A stretch of DNA of 64,000 nucleotides. Source: Aplectana chamaeleonis (taxonomy: Eukaryota; Nematoda; Chromadorea; Rhabditida; Cosmocercidae). The stretch is taken from assembly GCA_029168955.1 (NCBI GenBank), contig JAPDOI010001736.1:62001-126000 (forward strand), read 5' to 3'. This document shows, in pieces, positions 33,993-45,121 of the stretch. The stretch's first letter is position 1; every line of letters starts with the position of its first letter. The notes under the pieces are model-generated. The model worked only from the letters and a program-made list of their open reading frames with translations, was not told the DNA's origin and did not search any database. A program made the position numbers and the translations under genes.

Positions 33993-34185
33993 GATAAACT
34001 CGGTGCTTGCCGATCCTTGAAGTATTCGGCTCAAGGTTCCTCACAAGGCTCATGTGATGTAATGAGCTCCATAACAATGTAAGATTGTTGATTTTCGGAA
34101 GAATACGGCAAAGGTCGATAAGCGACAGGGTCAAATGGAATGGAAGCCCACATTCGCTCGCGTGCATCTCTGAGAAAACTAGCCG

Positions 34186-34385
34186 CGAATGAACCTTGAG
34201 CCTACCGCAAACCTCGTGCCTACCGCGAATCTACCGGAAAGCTACCGCGAACCTCGAACCTGCCGCGAACACCTCGGCACCGCCATTTACTCTTAGTATG
34301 AACTCTGGTGGTGCGAGCCTGCCGCGTATCTGCCGCCAACCTACCACGATGTTACTCTCTGCCGCGAACTTGCCGCAAACCTGAC
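34186..34385 (+). repeat. degenerate minisatellite of a CTACCGCGAACCT unit
   Basis: About nine imperfect copies of a 12-14 bp unit (TACCGCGAACCT / TGCCGCGAACCT and variants) occur in the same orientation, some separated by up to 50 bp. The reading frames here are repeat-driven. Confidence 0.65.
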
Positions 34386-34650
34386 CCCACCCCATCTGAA
34401 CTATGTTATTATTAAAGATCCAATGAAAGCAAATCGTCAATAGTCTGCCCTGGTTCTACATGTCTCGTGAAATCCTGATAACCTTAATGATAACCGCTTT
34501 GCGTCACCAGTTAAAATCCTACAATATATGCCTGACCTCACCATTTTTATCCTGCAAACGTGCTTGTTTTCTCCTTCATCTTTCCCTGTGTTCGGTTATG
34601 TGATTCTATCACCTCAACGTCTCGACACGCGACTAAATGACAGCATACGC
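34386..34650. other. unassigned sequence
   Basis: No gene or repeat recognised. Confidence 0.3.
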
Positions 34651-35082
34651 CTGACATCCAATTATGGTGTTTTGCTTTCGCTACTGCAGACGACACATCA
34701 TAAATGACGGCGACCTTCAAAATTGTCCTTCACCGCATTGCTGTGGCGAAATCTATCGGAAAACTATGTTTTACGTTGACGTATGTTCCTCAGAAGGTGT
34801 GAAAACCCCGAAATCAGAATCTATGGGGTGAAATACGTGAAGGTACGAATGTTGTGGGAAGATGATGTTCTGCTGCTGATGATGATGAACGATGATGAAA
34901 AACTCTGCTTTCATCGTTTCTTTTTCTTCTAAAGAACATACCTCAACGTAAAACATAGTTTTCCGATCGATTTTTACCACAGAGATGCGGCGAAGCGCAA
35001 TTTTGAATGTGGAAAAAAAAATTTATGGTGTGTTGTCTGCAGTGTTGCAAGCGACACACCATAATTGACGTTGGATGTCAGG
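34651..35082. mobile_element. foldback MITE family Q
   Basis: Ends CTGACATCCAATTATGGTGT and CACCATAATTGACGTTGGATG-TCAG are inverted. Inner arms repeat TCGGAAAACTATGTTTTACG and CGTAAAACATAGTTTTCCG, plus GAAGGACAATTTTGAA-like and GCAATTTTGAATGTG blocks. Arms are about 150 bp and the centre contains a GAT/GAA-rich microsatellite-like run near 34860-34905. Confidence 0.75.
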
Positions 35083-35174
35083 TTTCAGTGCTGTTTTTCC
35101 GTGCACCATTGAGCGCTTTTTCATCTCTTTAATACGTTTTTCCTTGTCCACTACACATTTTTGTCCTCAGCAAA

Positions 35175-35730
35175 TTAAAGCCAGTGGTCGCGATCAAATA
35201 TGCTTGTCGTCTTTTTCTCTACAAATCCTTTCCTGGGTCTCGAGTAGTAGGACATATAAGAAAAAATCGCGAAAAACCACTGTTTTGGGCCGAATTTGAA
35301 ACCTGAACTTTCTTGCCTTTTGATGGTGGACGAGCCCTCTCCACATCATCGGCATCGATGACCTCTTATATCAAGAACATCAGCTAGCTTGAAATTGAAT
35401 GTCAATCAATGAACCTTCGAATTTATGTACACATCTAGTCAAAAACATTGACTGAAGTGATGCTTTCATTATTCAACTGTTTTTATTCGTTAAATTTGCA
35501 TTTATTTCGTCCTCTGAATGTCGATGATTTTTGACTGCTCGGCATGAGACTGCGATCTGTTTCGTCATCGCTGTGCACGTGTGCACGAACTAGCTTCTTT
35601 GGGTCCTAGAAACTCTATTTGTAGACCGTTTTTCACCGCGCTACCTTCATAGTTTTTCAGCTGTTTTTGATCTAAGCTGATTTTTGTAGTTTTTTCGATA
35701 ACGTTTTTTCATCGTGGCCACTGCCTTTGA
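35175..35730 (+). mobile_element. MITE family A, copy 2
   Basis: Begins TTAAAGCCAGTGGTCGCGAT and ends GGCCACTGCCTTTGA. Body blocks GGTGGACGAGCCC, TGCACGTGTGCACGAACT and TTTTCACCGCGCTACCTTC match copy 3 in the same orientation and copy 1 inverted. 556 bp, non-coding. Confidence 0.85.
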
Positions 35731-35931
35731 GCTGGCACCGTACGATGAGCGGAGCATAGCAGTGCTTGTGGAAATAGCAGACGCGCTACAATCACGACGT
35801 TGCAGCGCGGCCGCGCGCGCCCGGCAGAAAGAAGATTCCTAGAGTTTAACGTGTGCAGCAAATTTTGCTCTGCCTACATTGTGTTTTGTTCGTTGTGCGT
35901 GCTCGTTTCACGGAAGTTCCGTGCTCGAATC

Positions 35932-36577
35932 TTAAAGGCACCATACACGCTCGCAAACATGGTCAAGATATCAGCATAAATAGGCCCGCACGGCCCCTAT
36001 CATGTCGTCAACGACGTCTGAAGCGCTGAAAACCATCCAGGATGACAGTATTTGACCATCCCTGTCACGCACGCCCGTATTTTCACACCCCTTCGTGTAA
36101 CAGAATGAAAAGCGTAACATGATTGAGAAATCATGTGATGGTGAGTGATAGCACTATCAAATGGGAGTGCACGAGAGAACCAGCTCGATTTATCTGGATA
36201 TTACCTGTCTAAACATCCTCAAACTCTCATCCACTTTCGAGAATGCCGCTCTACTCTGGATGGCTTTTGAAAATGAGGATTTCGTCAGTGCACAATCATG
36301 TAATATCGAGGTAAATCAGAGCTGTTTCTGCTCTCGTGCACTCCCTTTTGATAGTGCTATCACTCTCAATTATCACATGTTTTCTCAAGTTTAACTTTTC
36401 ATTCTGTTACTCAGAAGGGTGTGAAAATACGGGCGTGCGTGTTTATGATTTCTCAAATGTATTGTCATCCTCGATGGTTTTCAGCGCTTCAAACGTCGTT
36501 CACGACATGGTATGGGCCGTGCGGGCCTATTTTCGCGATATCTCGACCATGTTTGCGAGCGTGTATGCTGCCTTTAA
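35932..36577. mobile_element. foldback MITE family E, complete copy with TTAA
   Basis: TTAA at 35932-35935 and 36574-36577. The left end AAAGGCACCATACACGCTCG and right end GCGAGCGTGTATGCTGCC mirror each other. Arms of more than 200 bp keep blocks such as TAGGCCCGCACGGCC, AACCATC-AGGATGACA, ACGGGCGTGCGTG and GGAGTGCACGAGAG in inverted order, so nearly the whole 646 bp folds back. A truncated copy lies at 39.53 kb. Confidence 0.85.
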
Positions 36578-36842
36578 ACATAAGCGAGCTTGCACACGCG
36601 GCTAAATCTCTTCGACACTGGCAGCGGTCTCCTGCCGGAGAAAAAGACGATCGAGGTCACCAGGAGGAGCTGTTTCGTTCTGTGGTTGAATGAAATGGAG
36701 GGAAGCAGTCTTCGACAGGATAAGGGGCCGCATCGCTTCCATTGGTTCACCTACACCACAAATCTGTTCCGGTAGTTGACCGGGAACGCGCACGTTGAAC
36801 GACTAATCGAACCCGCGCGACCTACGATACGCCTCTGTGCTG
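36578..36842. other. unassigned sequence
   Basis: Lies between family E and the 3' end of the family-2 LINE. No motif recognised. Confidence 0.3.
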
Positions 36843-37067
36843 GGTCACTCACTCACTCACTCATCCCGTTAGCTGGCGGCTGGCGGAGCAGGATGACCTC
36901 TCAACTAGTACGCTGCTGTAGGTGCCATAGGAGCTGTTTTGGCCTGAACGGTACGCTTCCATTCAGTACGGTTCGCAGCAATTAACTTAGCATTAAGGAC
37001 ACTGCACCGTTGGAACTTCAGATCCGCCTAGACTTGCTTAAAACACGTCTTTTTCGGGGCTGCTCTC

Positions 37068-38990
37068 TCATCCTTCCACAGTGCAGGGCGCTCCCTCCAT
37101 AACAATCTGCGCGGAAGTCAATTGGTTCCCATTCTGCATACACGCCCGAACCAGCGCAATCTTCTCGTTCGAATTTCTTTTTCGACCATGGGCTGATGGT
37201 CGCACGTGTCTCGGATAACGTCGTTCCGTATTCGATCTCTTATAGGTATCCGGAGGATTTGCCGCAAAAACCGCGTTAGGAAGACCTTCAGCCTGCTGTG
37301 ATCCGACTTCAGCAACGTCCACGACTCTGGCCCGAACAGTAGGATTGGCACTATGAGCGCGCGAAACATCTGGATCCTTCTCTTGATTGACACATTACCC
37401 TTCTTCCATAGACACCAGCCAAGCGAAGCGAAAGCAGCCGAAGCCTGCCCGATGTATCTGCGATGTAGCCACTACCTTTCGTTCTTGCACCATCGATCCG
37501 AGTTACTTGAACTCCTTGACTTGCTGAAGCTCAGCTCCCTCAAAGAACACAGAAGCACGTGAACCGTCCGATGCCATGACTTTAGTCTTCTCTTTATTAA
37601 TCCGCAGCCCATACGATTTGTGCCATGTCATTCAACAAAAGCTTGGCTTCCATGTCAGTATCGGTAAACACTGCGCTGTCGTCCGCCAACAAATCCATGA
37701 CAAAATCGTTATCGCTAAATTGGACCTCTCTTCTGTTTTCGAGGGTCTTTCTCATAATAGCATCGACCACGGTATTAAAGAGGAGCGGCGAAATCACATC
37801 TCCCTGCCGGACGCCTGTATCGACTCTGAAGTCTTCCGATAGCTTGTTTCCGACGCGGACACAGCTAGTTGAGCCGTTATAAGTTTCCTGCAGTAGCTTC
37901 ACCATTTTTCCTGGCATGTGTTCGCATTCCATCGATCTTCATAAGGCAGGCCAGTGCACGCAATCGAATGCCGACTTGAAGTCTATGAAGGTGATAACGA
38001 CGCGCTTTCCACCGCGGACCCTTTCCTCCATAACTTGACGAAGTGCAAAATTTGATCGCTGCATCCTCGCTGCAAAAATTTGATCGCTGGAGGAAAACCT
38101 GCTTGTTCTTTGCGACAGGTACTCTCCCAATGACGTTGAAGTCTGGACTGGATAGTTCTCGTAAAGACTTCACCAACAATCGTCAACAGGCTGATCCCGC
38201 GATAGTTTTTACAGTCTCTGGGACCGCCCTTCTCATGGATAGGCACGACAATAGTTTTTTCCAGGTTGATGGCACTCTCTCTGTCCGCCATATGCGCGTG
38301 ATTAACTGATGCAACTGACGCAGTAGAACATCTCCTCCTGCCTTGATGACCTCAGCAGTGATATTGTCAACACCGGACGCCTTTCCATTCTTTAGCGACT
38401 TTATTGCCGCCTTCACTTCTTCCGCGGTGGGTTCCAAATCAAGCGCTGTCTCCTCTGGTACCTCAACTAGTATCGGTTCGACAAGTGGACCTTGTGGCGC
38501 ATCGTGAGTATAAAGTTCACTGAAGAACTGCCTCCATCGCAACAGGCGCTCATCTGCTGATCGCACAAAAAACCCATCCGTATTTTTGATGGAATCGCTC
38601 ATGGGTTTGGTCTTCTTCCTGAGACGGTTGAGTGTGCTGAAAAATGTGCGATAGTCGTTCCTTCCAAGTGCCTCCTCCACTTCGTCTGCTTCCTTATTCC
38701 AGTACGACTCCCGCTCTTCTTTCAACTTTCGACGAAGCTCCTGACACAATTGCCGATACCGTCTGAAGTCCGTTAGTTTCACTCGCTTCCGTTCGTCCAC
38801 GAGACGGAGAGAATCGTCCGGTATCCAAGGCTGCGTTCGCCGGCGAATAACCGGGCAAAGAGACTCTGCGCATTCAAGAACGACTTCAACTCTCTGCTTC
38901 TCGTGCTCAACTATGGACAAGGCACCTTCCAGAACTGCGAACCGATTCGACAGCGCGAGTTGAAATGTTTCTTCTGTTCCTGGCGCAATC
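37068..38990 (-). pseudogene. RTE reverse transcriptase, family 2, broken
   Basis: Open blocks in order are 38920-38183 (linker with DFRRYRQLCQELRRKL, then KNGKASGVDNITAEVIKAGG), 38291-37983 (VPIHEKGGPRDCKNYRGISL, EQAGF), about 38130-37939 (RVVITFIDFKSAFDCVHWPA) and 37932-37597 (TGVRQGDVISPLLFNTVVDA). The catalytic motif in the last block reads LADD at about 37678-37689 instead of the usual Y/F-A-D-D. Block 37393-37118 gives the C-terminal PILLFGPESWTLLKSD region and RRLRWFGRVCRM. Several indels and a duplicated AAATTTGATCGCTG block near 38046-38090 break it. Confidence 0.8.
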
Positions 38991-39029
38991 AGGTGTGACC
39001 AGTCAAGTTTCTTTCTATGGGGCTCCTCA

Positions 39030-39470
39030 CGCCTAGGCCTGCATTACTGCACGCAAATGATAATGGTCGGATCCACAATCAAGCCCTCTCATGGCTCGCA
39101 CTTCTTTCAGTGATGATCTCAAACGTGAGTTCATCAGCACGTAGTCCGAAGTGGCCACATCTCGTCCAGTTGAATTCCTCCATGTTAACTGATGCTTTCT
39201 GGGGTGCCGGAATTGACTGTTACCGATGGCAAGCTCGTTGAACGCAGCGAACGAAAGTAGGCGTGCTCAATTATCTTTTATTTCGCCCACGCTTAACCTG
39301 CCCAACACTCCTTTCCAGCTTGTTCCGTCACTACCGACTCTTGCGTTGAAATCACCCGCTACAATGGTGACATCGGTTTTCGGGATAGTATTCAGCACGT
39401 CCTAGAGTTGGGTGTAGAACTCGTCCGTGTCAGCGTCAGAACTTGGCATCTGAGTTTTGCGTTCAACCCA
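39030..39470 (-). pseudogene. remnant of RTE endonuclease, family 2
   Basis: Minus-strand fragments read DEFYTQL, then a stop, then DVLNTIPKTDVTIVAGDFNA with RVGSDGTSWKG (the Asp-Asn motif). Further on come SDYVLMNSRLRSSLKEVRAM and GSDHYHLRA, the SDH motif. Stops and gaps make it non-functional. Confidence 0.7.
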
Positions 39471-39480
39471 GCTACCCTTT

Positions 39481-39533
39481 GACATCTTGTGATCATATAC
39501 CATGGCATAAAAGGGCATAAAAAATGAGAATCG
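39481..39533. other. short junction sequence
   Basis: Joins the truncated LINE and a truncated family E MITE. Nothing recognised. Confidence 0.25.
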
Positions 39534-39966
39534 TTACTAGAGAAAACATGTTATAAATGAGAAAAAAATAGATTATCAAACGAGAGTGCCCGAGAGAAAC
39601 AGCTTGATTCAACTGAAATTTACATGTCTAAATGCCTATTAATTCTTGTCTATTTTCAAGAATGCCGCTCTACTCCGACTGGATTTTGAAACGAAGGATT
39701 TCATCCGTTAACAAACATGTTATGTTCAGTTGAATCCACCTGTTCCCCTCGTGAATTCTTTTTTGATAGCGTTAACACTCTAAGTTATCACATGTTTTCT
39801 CGAGTTCAATTTTTCATTCTGTTACTCGAAGGGGTGGGAGAATACGAGACAGCATTGCTCAAATATTGTCAAATATTGTCATCCTGGATGCTTTTCAGAG
39901 CTTCAAACTTCGGTGGCGAATGCTGATATCTCGACCATGTTTGTGAGCGTGCATGTTGCCTTTATG
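39534..39966. mobile_element. foldback MITE family E, truncated copy
   Basis: Right terminus GAGCGTGCATGTTGCCTTTA and inner blocks GAGAATGCCGCTCTACTC-like, TCGTGAATTC, TGATAGCGTTAACACTC and TATCACATGTTTTCTCGAG match 35.93-36.58 kb. The left outer arm is missing and TTAA has decayed to TTAT at the right. Confidence 0.7.
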
Positions 39967-40315
39967 GTGGATTGCGGCGAGTGTACCTTAGTTGGTTCAA
40001 AAAGTCTAATTTTGGCTCAAATTATGTCAGAGTAGTTAGTATGTTGGTTTCCCTTTTTGCTCTACTGCTTTCAATCCATTTTCTCTTAGCAGACTAAAAC
40101 CGAGCCTATTTTTTAGACACCTTGCCTTCCGTGGCCTTAGGTAACTTAGGGTCTGTTCCCCACTACACAAAAAGCGGAAGAGTTCACTCGTGTTGCAGTG
40201 TGAATATCAGACTAATTCTATGGTCCAGAGAAAAACACCCTGATGTTTCTATGTGCAAAACACAGTCCGATCTGTCCATTTTCGTTTACTGTAAGGCGAT
40301 TTTGGCGGTGACTTC
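39967..40315. other. unassigned sequence
   Basis: No gene recognised. Confidence 0.3.
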
Positions 40316-40482
40316 CTCCTGGATGGGTAACGTCGGCAAGGATCGTGAAGAGACTTTGCGTTCACTGTTGAAGGTTGGCGCAAACTCGGTGCCACATGCT
40401 ATAACATAGGTGCACCGAATTTGCGCCAACCTTCAACAGTGAACGCGAAGTCTCTTCACGATCCATGCTGATGCTACACATA
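40316..40482. mobile_element. hairpin MITE family F, complete copy
   Basis: GTAACGTCGGCAAGGATCG, AAGAGACTTTGCGTTCACTG and TTGAAGGTTGGCGCAAACTC are mirrored by TTTGCGCCAACCTTCAACA, GTGAACGCGAAGTCTCTTC and ACGATCCATGCTGATG around a CATGCTATAACATAGG centre. Same family as 22.53 kb. Confidence 0.85.
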
Positions 40483-40802
40483 TGGGAAGTTTCGAGTTTC
40501 ATCTCGGCTGAATAATCGAAAAACAGTCTCCCAAAAAAAGTTGAATCATGATGTCAGACGTGTGGGGTAGAAACATATGATGTAGCGATCATGATGATAA
40601 TTCATTGGTTGCGGCGGCGGTGAAAACGCATTTAAGACTTGAAGGCGTCTTTCGGCGCAACGCTCAACAACCCCAGGCCCACCCACTGCCCCCACGGCCC
40701 AGTCTTCAGACGGTTATTCCTCTATTGATCAGCGCAGTTGGTGCGAAAAACTTTTCAGATGTATGACATTTTATATGGAGGCCACATTTATGCCATAATT
40801 TT
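40483..40802. other. unassigned sequence
   Basis: No gene recognised. Confidence 0.3.
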
Positions 40803-42402
40803 AGAAGTGAAGCGTTCAGAAAGTATAGGGGCACCCTCGAAATTCAAGGTTTTCAAAATCATGTTATATTTGGCTATCAGTACTGCTCATAAATGAATTC
40901 AACTAGGTGAGAAACCTCTATTTAGTTCATTTCTATAACAGCTGAGCATATTTACAAGAATTTATTTCAAATTTCACATTTTTTCGCCGTTCAGGAAGTA
41001 TTGGGACACAACACAAAAACAAAAATTATTGAACAAAGAAAGAATTAAACATACAGTCTAAAATGAAATAGCTGCACAACCATTAGCAATGATCCCGAAA
41101 ATTCTCTTTGGCATAGAATTGATCGAATTGGCGATGACGTTTTCATCCAGATTGGCACACAATTCGAGGATAGCGACCTTCGGCTCATCTACCGTTCTGT
41201 ACTGCTTATTCTTGGCATAAACCTGGCGCACAAGTATGCCCCAGATATTCTCTACCGGGTTTGAATCTGGGCTACACGCGGGCCATTCCAACAAACGGAT
41301 TCGATGACGTAGAAACCAAGTTTTTGTAGACCTGTACACATGTACCGCCGCGTTGTTTTGCTGGGAAGTGAAACGCCGACGTCGTGTTCCGGACAAATAT
41401 GGCAGTAGATGTGTGCGAAGGGTTTCTTGATATCCCTCCGAGTTCATGCGACAAGAAGTGAAGGTCAATTCCAAAACACCTTTGCTACTGAATGCTCCCC
41501 AACACATCAGCGAGCCACCGCCGAAATTCCGTCTGCTGAAAATCAATGGATCCTTGCGCAGATATCGCCAGTAGGATCGAGCACCATCCGGTCCGTCGAG
41601 ATTAAACTTCTTCTCGTCGGAAAAGATGACATAAAATTTTTTTGCGTCATTTCTCGATTTTTTCCGGATTTCATGAGACTGCCTTACCTTTGCCCAATCA
41701 GTTGCCGTGTTCCTCTTTGCAAATTCAAGTCGAGCCTCTCTATGGTTTGCAGGTAACGACGGGGCCTTCTTCATCACTTGTCGGACAATGTTTTGTCGCC
41801 ATTTATGGTGTTCCAGACTGTCGTTTTCGGAACACTGGGCGATAATTCAGACTTAATCTGGTTCAGCGACAGTGTGCTGCTGGAGCAGAGCCGAATAATT
41901 CTCCGCGAATCTTGATTGCTGATCTTCTTCGGCCGTTCAGTACGTTTTGCAGTACCGTAGGAATCTGGATCTCGCAGGAACTGGTTGATACAGTTGACAG
42001 ATCTTCCGGACTGGGTAGCGATTCGACGTTGGCTCAACCCGGCAACGCTGAGCGCACGAATTTGAGCTTGTTCAACAGCAGTTAGAGCAAAACTAAGAGC
42101 CATTTTAGGAATAAAGATATCACATCTACTCATCTTGAGTTCATGTAGCGAACTTACAACGGGAAATTTTGTTTGGAATAAAAAATCTGAATTTTCGAAG
42201 GGTGTACCTATACTCTCTGAACGGTGAAAAATTCTAAAAGTTGAGATAAAATCTTACAAAATTTCACAGTTGTTATATAAATAATCAAACACAGGTTTTC
42301 CATGATGTTGAATTCATTGATGAACAGTATTGATCACCAAACACAAAGTTTTATTGGAAACCTCGATTTTCGGGGGTGTCTCTATACTTTCTGAACGCAC
42401 TA
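40803..42402 (-). mobile_element. Tc1-family transposon with paired repeats in each end (IR/DR type)
   Basis: The outer left end GCGTTCAGAAAGTATAGGGG (from 40812) and the outer right end (inverted GTGCGTTCAGAAAGTATAG, ending at 42400) are terminal inverted repeats. A second related repeat lies inside each end. On the left it is CCGTTCAGGAAGTATTGGG at 40987, 175 bp from the outer one. On the right it is the inverted ACCGTTCAGAGAGTATAGG at 42207-42225, 174 bp from the outer one. TA flanks the right end. The single gene runs on the minus strand. Confidence 0.85.
41058..42133 (-). pseudogene. Tc1-like DD34E transposase with frameshift and lost catalytic Asp
   Basis: The N-terminal block (42133-41774) has the paired-type helix-turn-helix region (ALSVAGLSQRRIATQSGRS, then DPDSYGTAKRTERPKK). 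The catalytic block (41777-41058) begins in another frame, because an indel near 41790-41800 separates WNTIN from QNIVRQVMKK. Motifs are VIFSDEKKFNLDG (first Asp, 41616-41618), SQQNNAAVH and SPDSNPVENIWG (Glu, 41250-41252). In the second motif the catalytic Asp is Asn (AAC at 41355-41357, minus), where QQDN is the family norm. Thirty-four residues separate that position from the Glu, as in DD34E. Both faults make the enzyme inactive. Confidence 0.9.
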
Positions 42403-42775
42403 TATAATTTCTATTTCATTGTTTCTACTAGTTTCGGAAACAATTAGCATAATGATTCTCTCAGTTTTTCTTCAATCCTCTTATTCGAGCCTTTTCCATT
42501 TCCTTCACGATTTGTATCTGCTTGCTGTGTTTGTTCTTACACTAGGTTTGATGCCAGGAGTGCCACTTACGGGTCTGCTGGAATACAATCCCTTCTTGCA
42601 CTCATCCTCCCCGCTTCCCTTTGTTTATCATGGTCCTAAACCAGCACACTGAGGTGTATACTTCTGTAAACTAATTAGTTTTTTGGAAATAATTTCAACC
42701 CGCTTTTTTCAATATTTTGATGAGTCAACCGGATCATTTCTTTCATATTCAACTCATCACGCAAATTAAAGGCAG
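42403..42775. other. unassigned sequence
   Basis: No gene recognised. Confidence 0.3.
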
Positions 42776-43329
42776 TGGTCGCGATCAAATATGCGTTTGT
42801 CGTCTTTTTCTCTTAACCTCTTTTTCTGGGTCTCGAGTAGTTGGACCTATAAGAAAAAATCGCGAAAAAACCGCTGTTTTGGGCCGAATTCGAAGCCTGA
42901 ACTTTCTTGTTTTTTGATGGTGGACGAGCCCACTCCACATCATCTGCACCGATGACCTCTTATATCGAGAACATCAGCTGGCTTAAAATTGAATTTCAAT
43001 CAATGAACCTTCGAATTTATGCACACATCTAGTCAAAATCATTGACTGGAGTGATTTCTTTCATTGCTCAACTGTTTTTATTTGGTAAATTCAGCATTTA
43101 TTTCTTCCTCTGAATGACGATGAGTTTGACTGCTCTGCATGAGACTGCGATCTTTTTCGTCGGCGCTGTGCACGTGCACGAACTGGCATCTTTAGGTCCC
43201 TAGGAACTTTAATCTCTAGCCCGTTTTTCACCGCGCTACCTTCTGTATAGTTTTCAGCTATCTTTGATCTCTGCTGGGATTTTTGTAGTTTCTTCGATAA
43301 CGTTTTCCCATCGTGACCACTGTCTTTAA
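42776..43329 (+). mobile_element. MITE family A, copy 3
   Basis: TTAA at 42776-42779 and 43326-43329, ends TTAAAGGCAGTGGTCGCGAT and GTGACCACTGTCTTTAA. 554 bp, same orientation and block order as copy 2. Non-coding. Confidence 0.85.
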
Positions 43330-44174
43330 GCAACGATTAGCATCCATGATCATTGGTGAAAGACACCTAAACAGTGAGAATTCAATTGTAGGAAGGAAGA
43401 AAAGAAAATTGCTCAATGTGGGAAATTATATTCGGCTATTTTTTAAAACTTTAGGAGGTGTTTTATAAACGTAATATTCAGAAGTTGTGAAGAAATGTGC
43501 GCTTCTTAGAATGGCCAACGAAAAAAAAAGAAAATAACTATTTGCAATTTTTTCGACTGTATTAGAAGAGAGCAAAGTTTTTTCATGAATAAACCTCGTG
43601 AACTGTAAGAAATCACTTTGAAATATGCCAAAAACGCATACTTTCCCTGCTGAAATACTGCTTTTGTGTCTTTTGTTTGAAAAATAAAATCTATTTGTAG
43701 GCTCTAGATTTCCTGCGTCAATTCTTGTGAATTGGTGGTAATTATCGGGTTTTGTGTACACTCAAAATTACTGGCGACGCGTAAAAGTCTCGGTCAAGCG
43801 TAACCCACACTGATTTTGTGCTTGGTGAATTAGGATTGGAGGGGTGGGTAAGTTAGAGGCGCTCGGTCAGGGACCTCTACCATCGGTCAGCCCAAGCTCA
43901 CACCATATTGGTTTGATGAATCCGGCCCCAGGGGTAAGTAAGCACGACGCATCTGATTACGCCAGAGTGCCTACTATGGTAATCCACTGATTCACGTCAT
44001 CAAAATTCCGGAGAAGCCAAAAGCGGCGTAGACACGGAACTCTTCTAGATAAGTTGTTTTCAAAACCACTACAAGAATCCGTCCAGTTTGGCCCCCAAAG
44101 TGCCAGTTTCAAAATTATATTCGCGCCCGTTCTTTACGATTGCGTTTGAACATCCTTTTTTGCCAATGTAATCT
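43330..44174. other. unassigned sequence
   Basis: No gene or repeat recognised. The 111-codon ORF at 43426-43761 (minus) has no motif. Confidence 0.35.
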
Positions 44175-44428
44175 CTGCCCTACATAACATCGGCATGGAT
44201 TCTTGAAGAGACTTTGCGTTGCCCATTGGAGGCGTTGGCGCAAACTTGGTGCACGTATGTTATAGCATATGACACCAATAAGTTTGCGCCAAGCCTTCCA
44301 AACAGGGAACGCTAGGTCTCCTTCCGGATCCAGATGCCGTCGTTGATATAGCATATGGCACCGCTTTGCGCCAACTTGCCTTCAACAAGGCACGCGAAGT
44401 CTCCTCAGGATCCATTTCGACCTTTACT
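44175..44428. mobile_element. hairpin MITE family F, rearranged copy
   Basis: Left arm ATAACATCGGCATGGATTC and GGCGTTGGCGCAAACTTGG is followed by two successive right-arm copies. The first is GTTTGCGCCAAGCC..GGAACGCTAGGTCTCC and the second is TTTGCGCCAACTTGCC..GCACGCGAAGTCTCC. The second follows another ATAGCATATGGCACCG centre. This is a partial tandem duplication within the hairpin. Confidence 0.7.
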
Positions 44429-44639
44429 TAGGTGGATGATTTTCCCTTCACTCAGCTCGTTGTATTATGGCTTGCGTACAAGATTTGATAAATGTGGGAC
44501 CATCGCAGTAATCATCTGCATGCAAGGCCATTTATAATTTCTGGCATGACCTTCTGCCGCCTAGCGCGACGCATAAAGCCGCGGAACTCATATCGTCGTG
44601 GCGATGCGAGAAAAGGCAGTATCGATGAATCGCGGCGAC

Positions 44640-44935
44640 ACTGGAAGCCTTCTGGGGCCGAATGCATCAACGGGTCGGAGCTTAAGGGCAGGGCAGGTGC
44701 AGTCTGGCGCATTTGAGGATCTCTAGTAAGCCACAAAATCATTCGTGCCTCTAATGCCCCAGATAGGAGGCTGAAGGCAGCTAGAACAGCAAAAAACAAC
44801 ACTGCTGGAGCATGATTTATTGGATGATCTCTCGCTCTCGCACTGCGATCTTCAAAGATGCCGACTGCCCTACCCTGCCGTTCCACCCCGGCGCGTTGAT
44901 GCATCCGGACCCTGAGGGGAAATTGATTGTTTTGA
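44640..44935. mobile_element. foldback MITE family R, copy 2
   Basis: GCATCAACGGGTCGGAGC and GGGCAGGGCAG on the left, CTACCCTGCCGTTCCACC and GCGTTGATGCATCCGGACC on the right, with the ATCATTCGTGCCTCTAATG core. Related to 32.62 kb. Confidence 0.55.
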
Positions 44936-45121
44936 CGAGCAAAACAGCATGCCGTTGAGTGAAGAATGGGATGCTGCTTCAACCGAGATTGGTTGAACCA
45001 TTATTTTCAACTGCATTTTGGAAGCTATTGAGCAATTATGGAATTCGCCGCGATTAAATCTGTCGCCACTCTTCATTTCAGGCTGGGAAACGTTGCAAAA
45101 ATACCGCGGCGATACGTACAG
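44936..45121. other. unassigned sequence
   Basis: No gene recognised. Confidence 0.25.

Larger units (their letters stand above)
36843..39480 (-). mobile_element. RTE-type LINE, family 2, copy 1
   Basis: Read on the minus strand it has a decayed endonuclease (about 39470-39030), a reverse transcriptase (39000-37100) and a 3' end with GGGATGAGTGAGTGAGTGAG, a TGAG-repeat tail (36845-36868). The tail sequence differs from the AAGT tail of family 1, and the protein differs throughout, so this is a separate RTE lineage. The 5' end is truncated inside the endonuclease. Confidence 0.8.

Noticed and set aside
33870..34167. Minus ORF with RNLWNSLNTT resembling a LINE C-terminus
   Set aside because: The sequence coincides with the junction of family G and H repeats, and the resemblance does not extend beyond a few residues.
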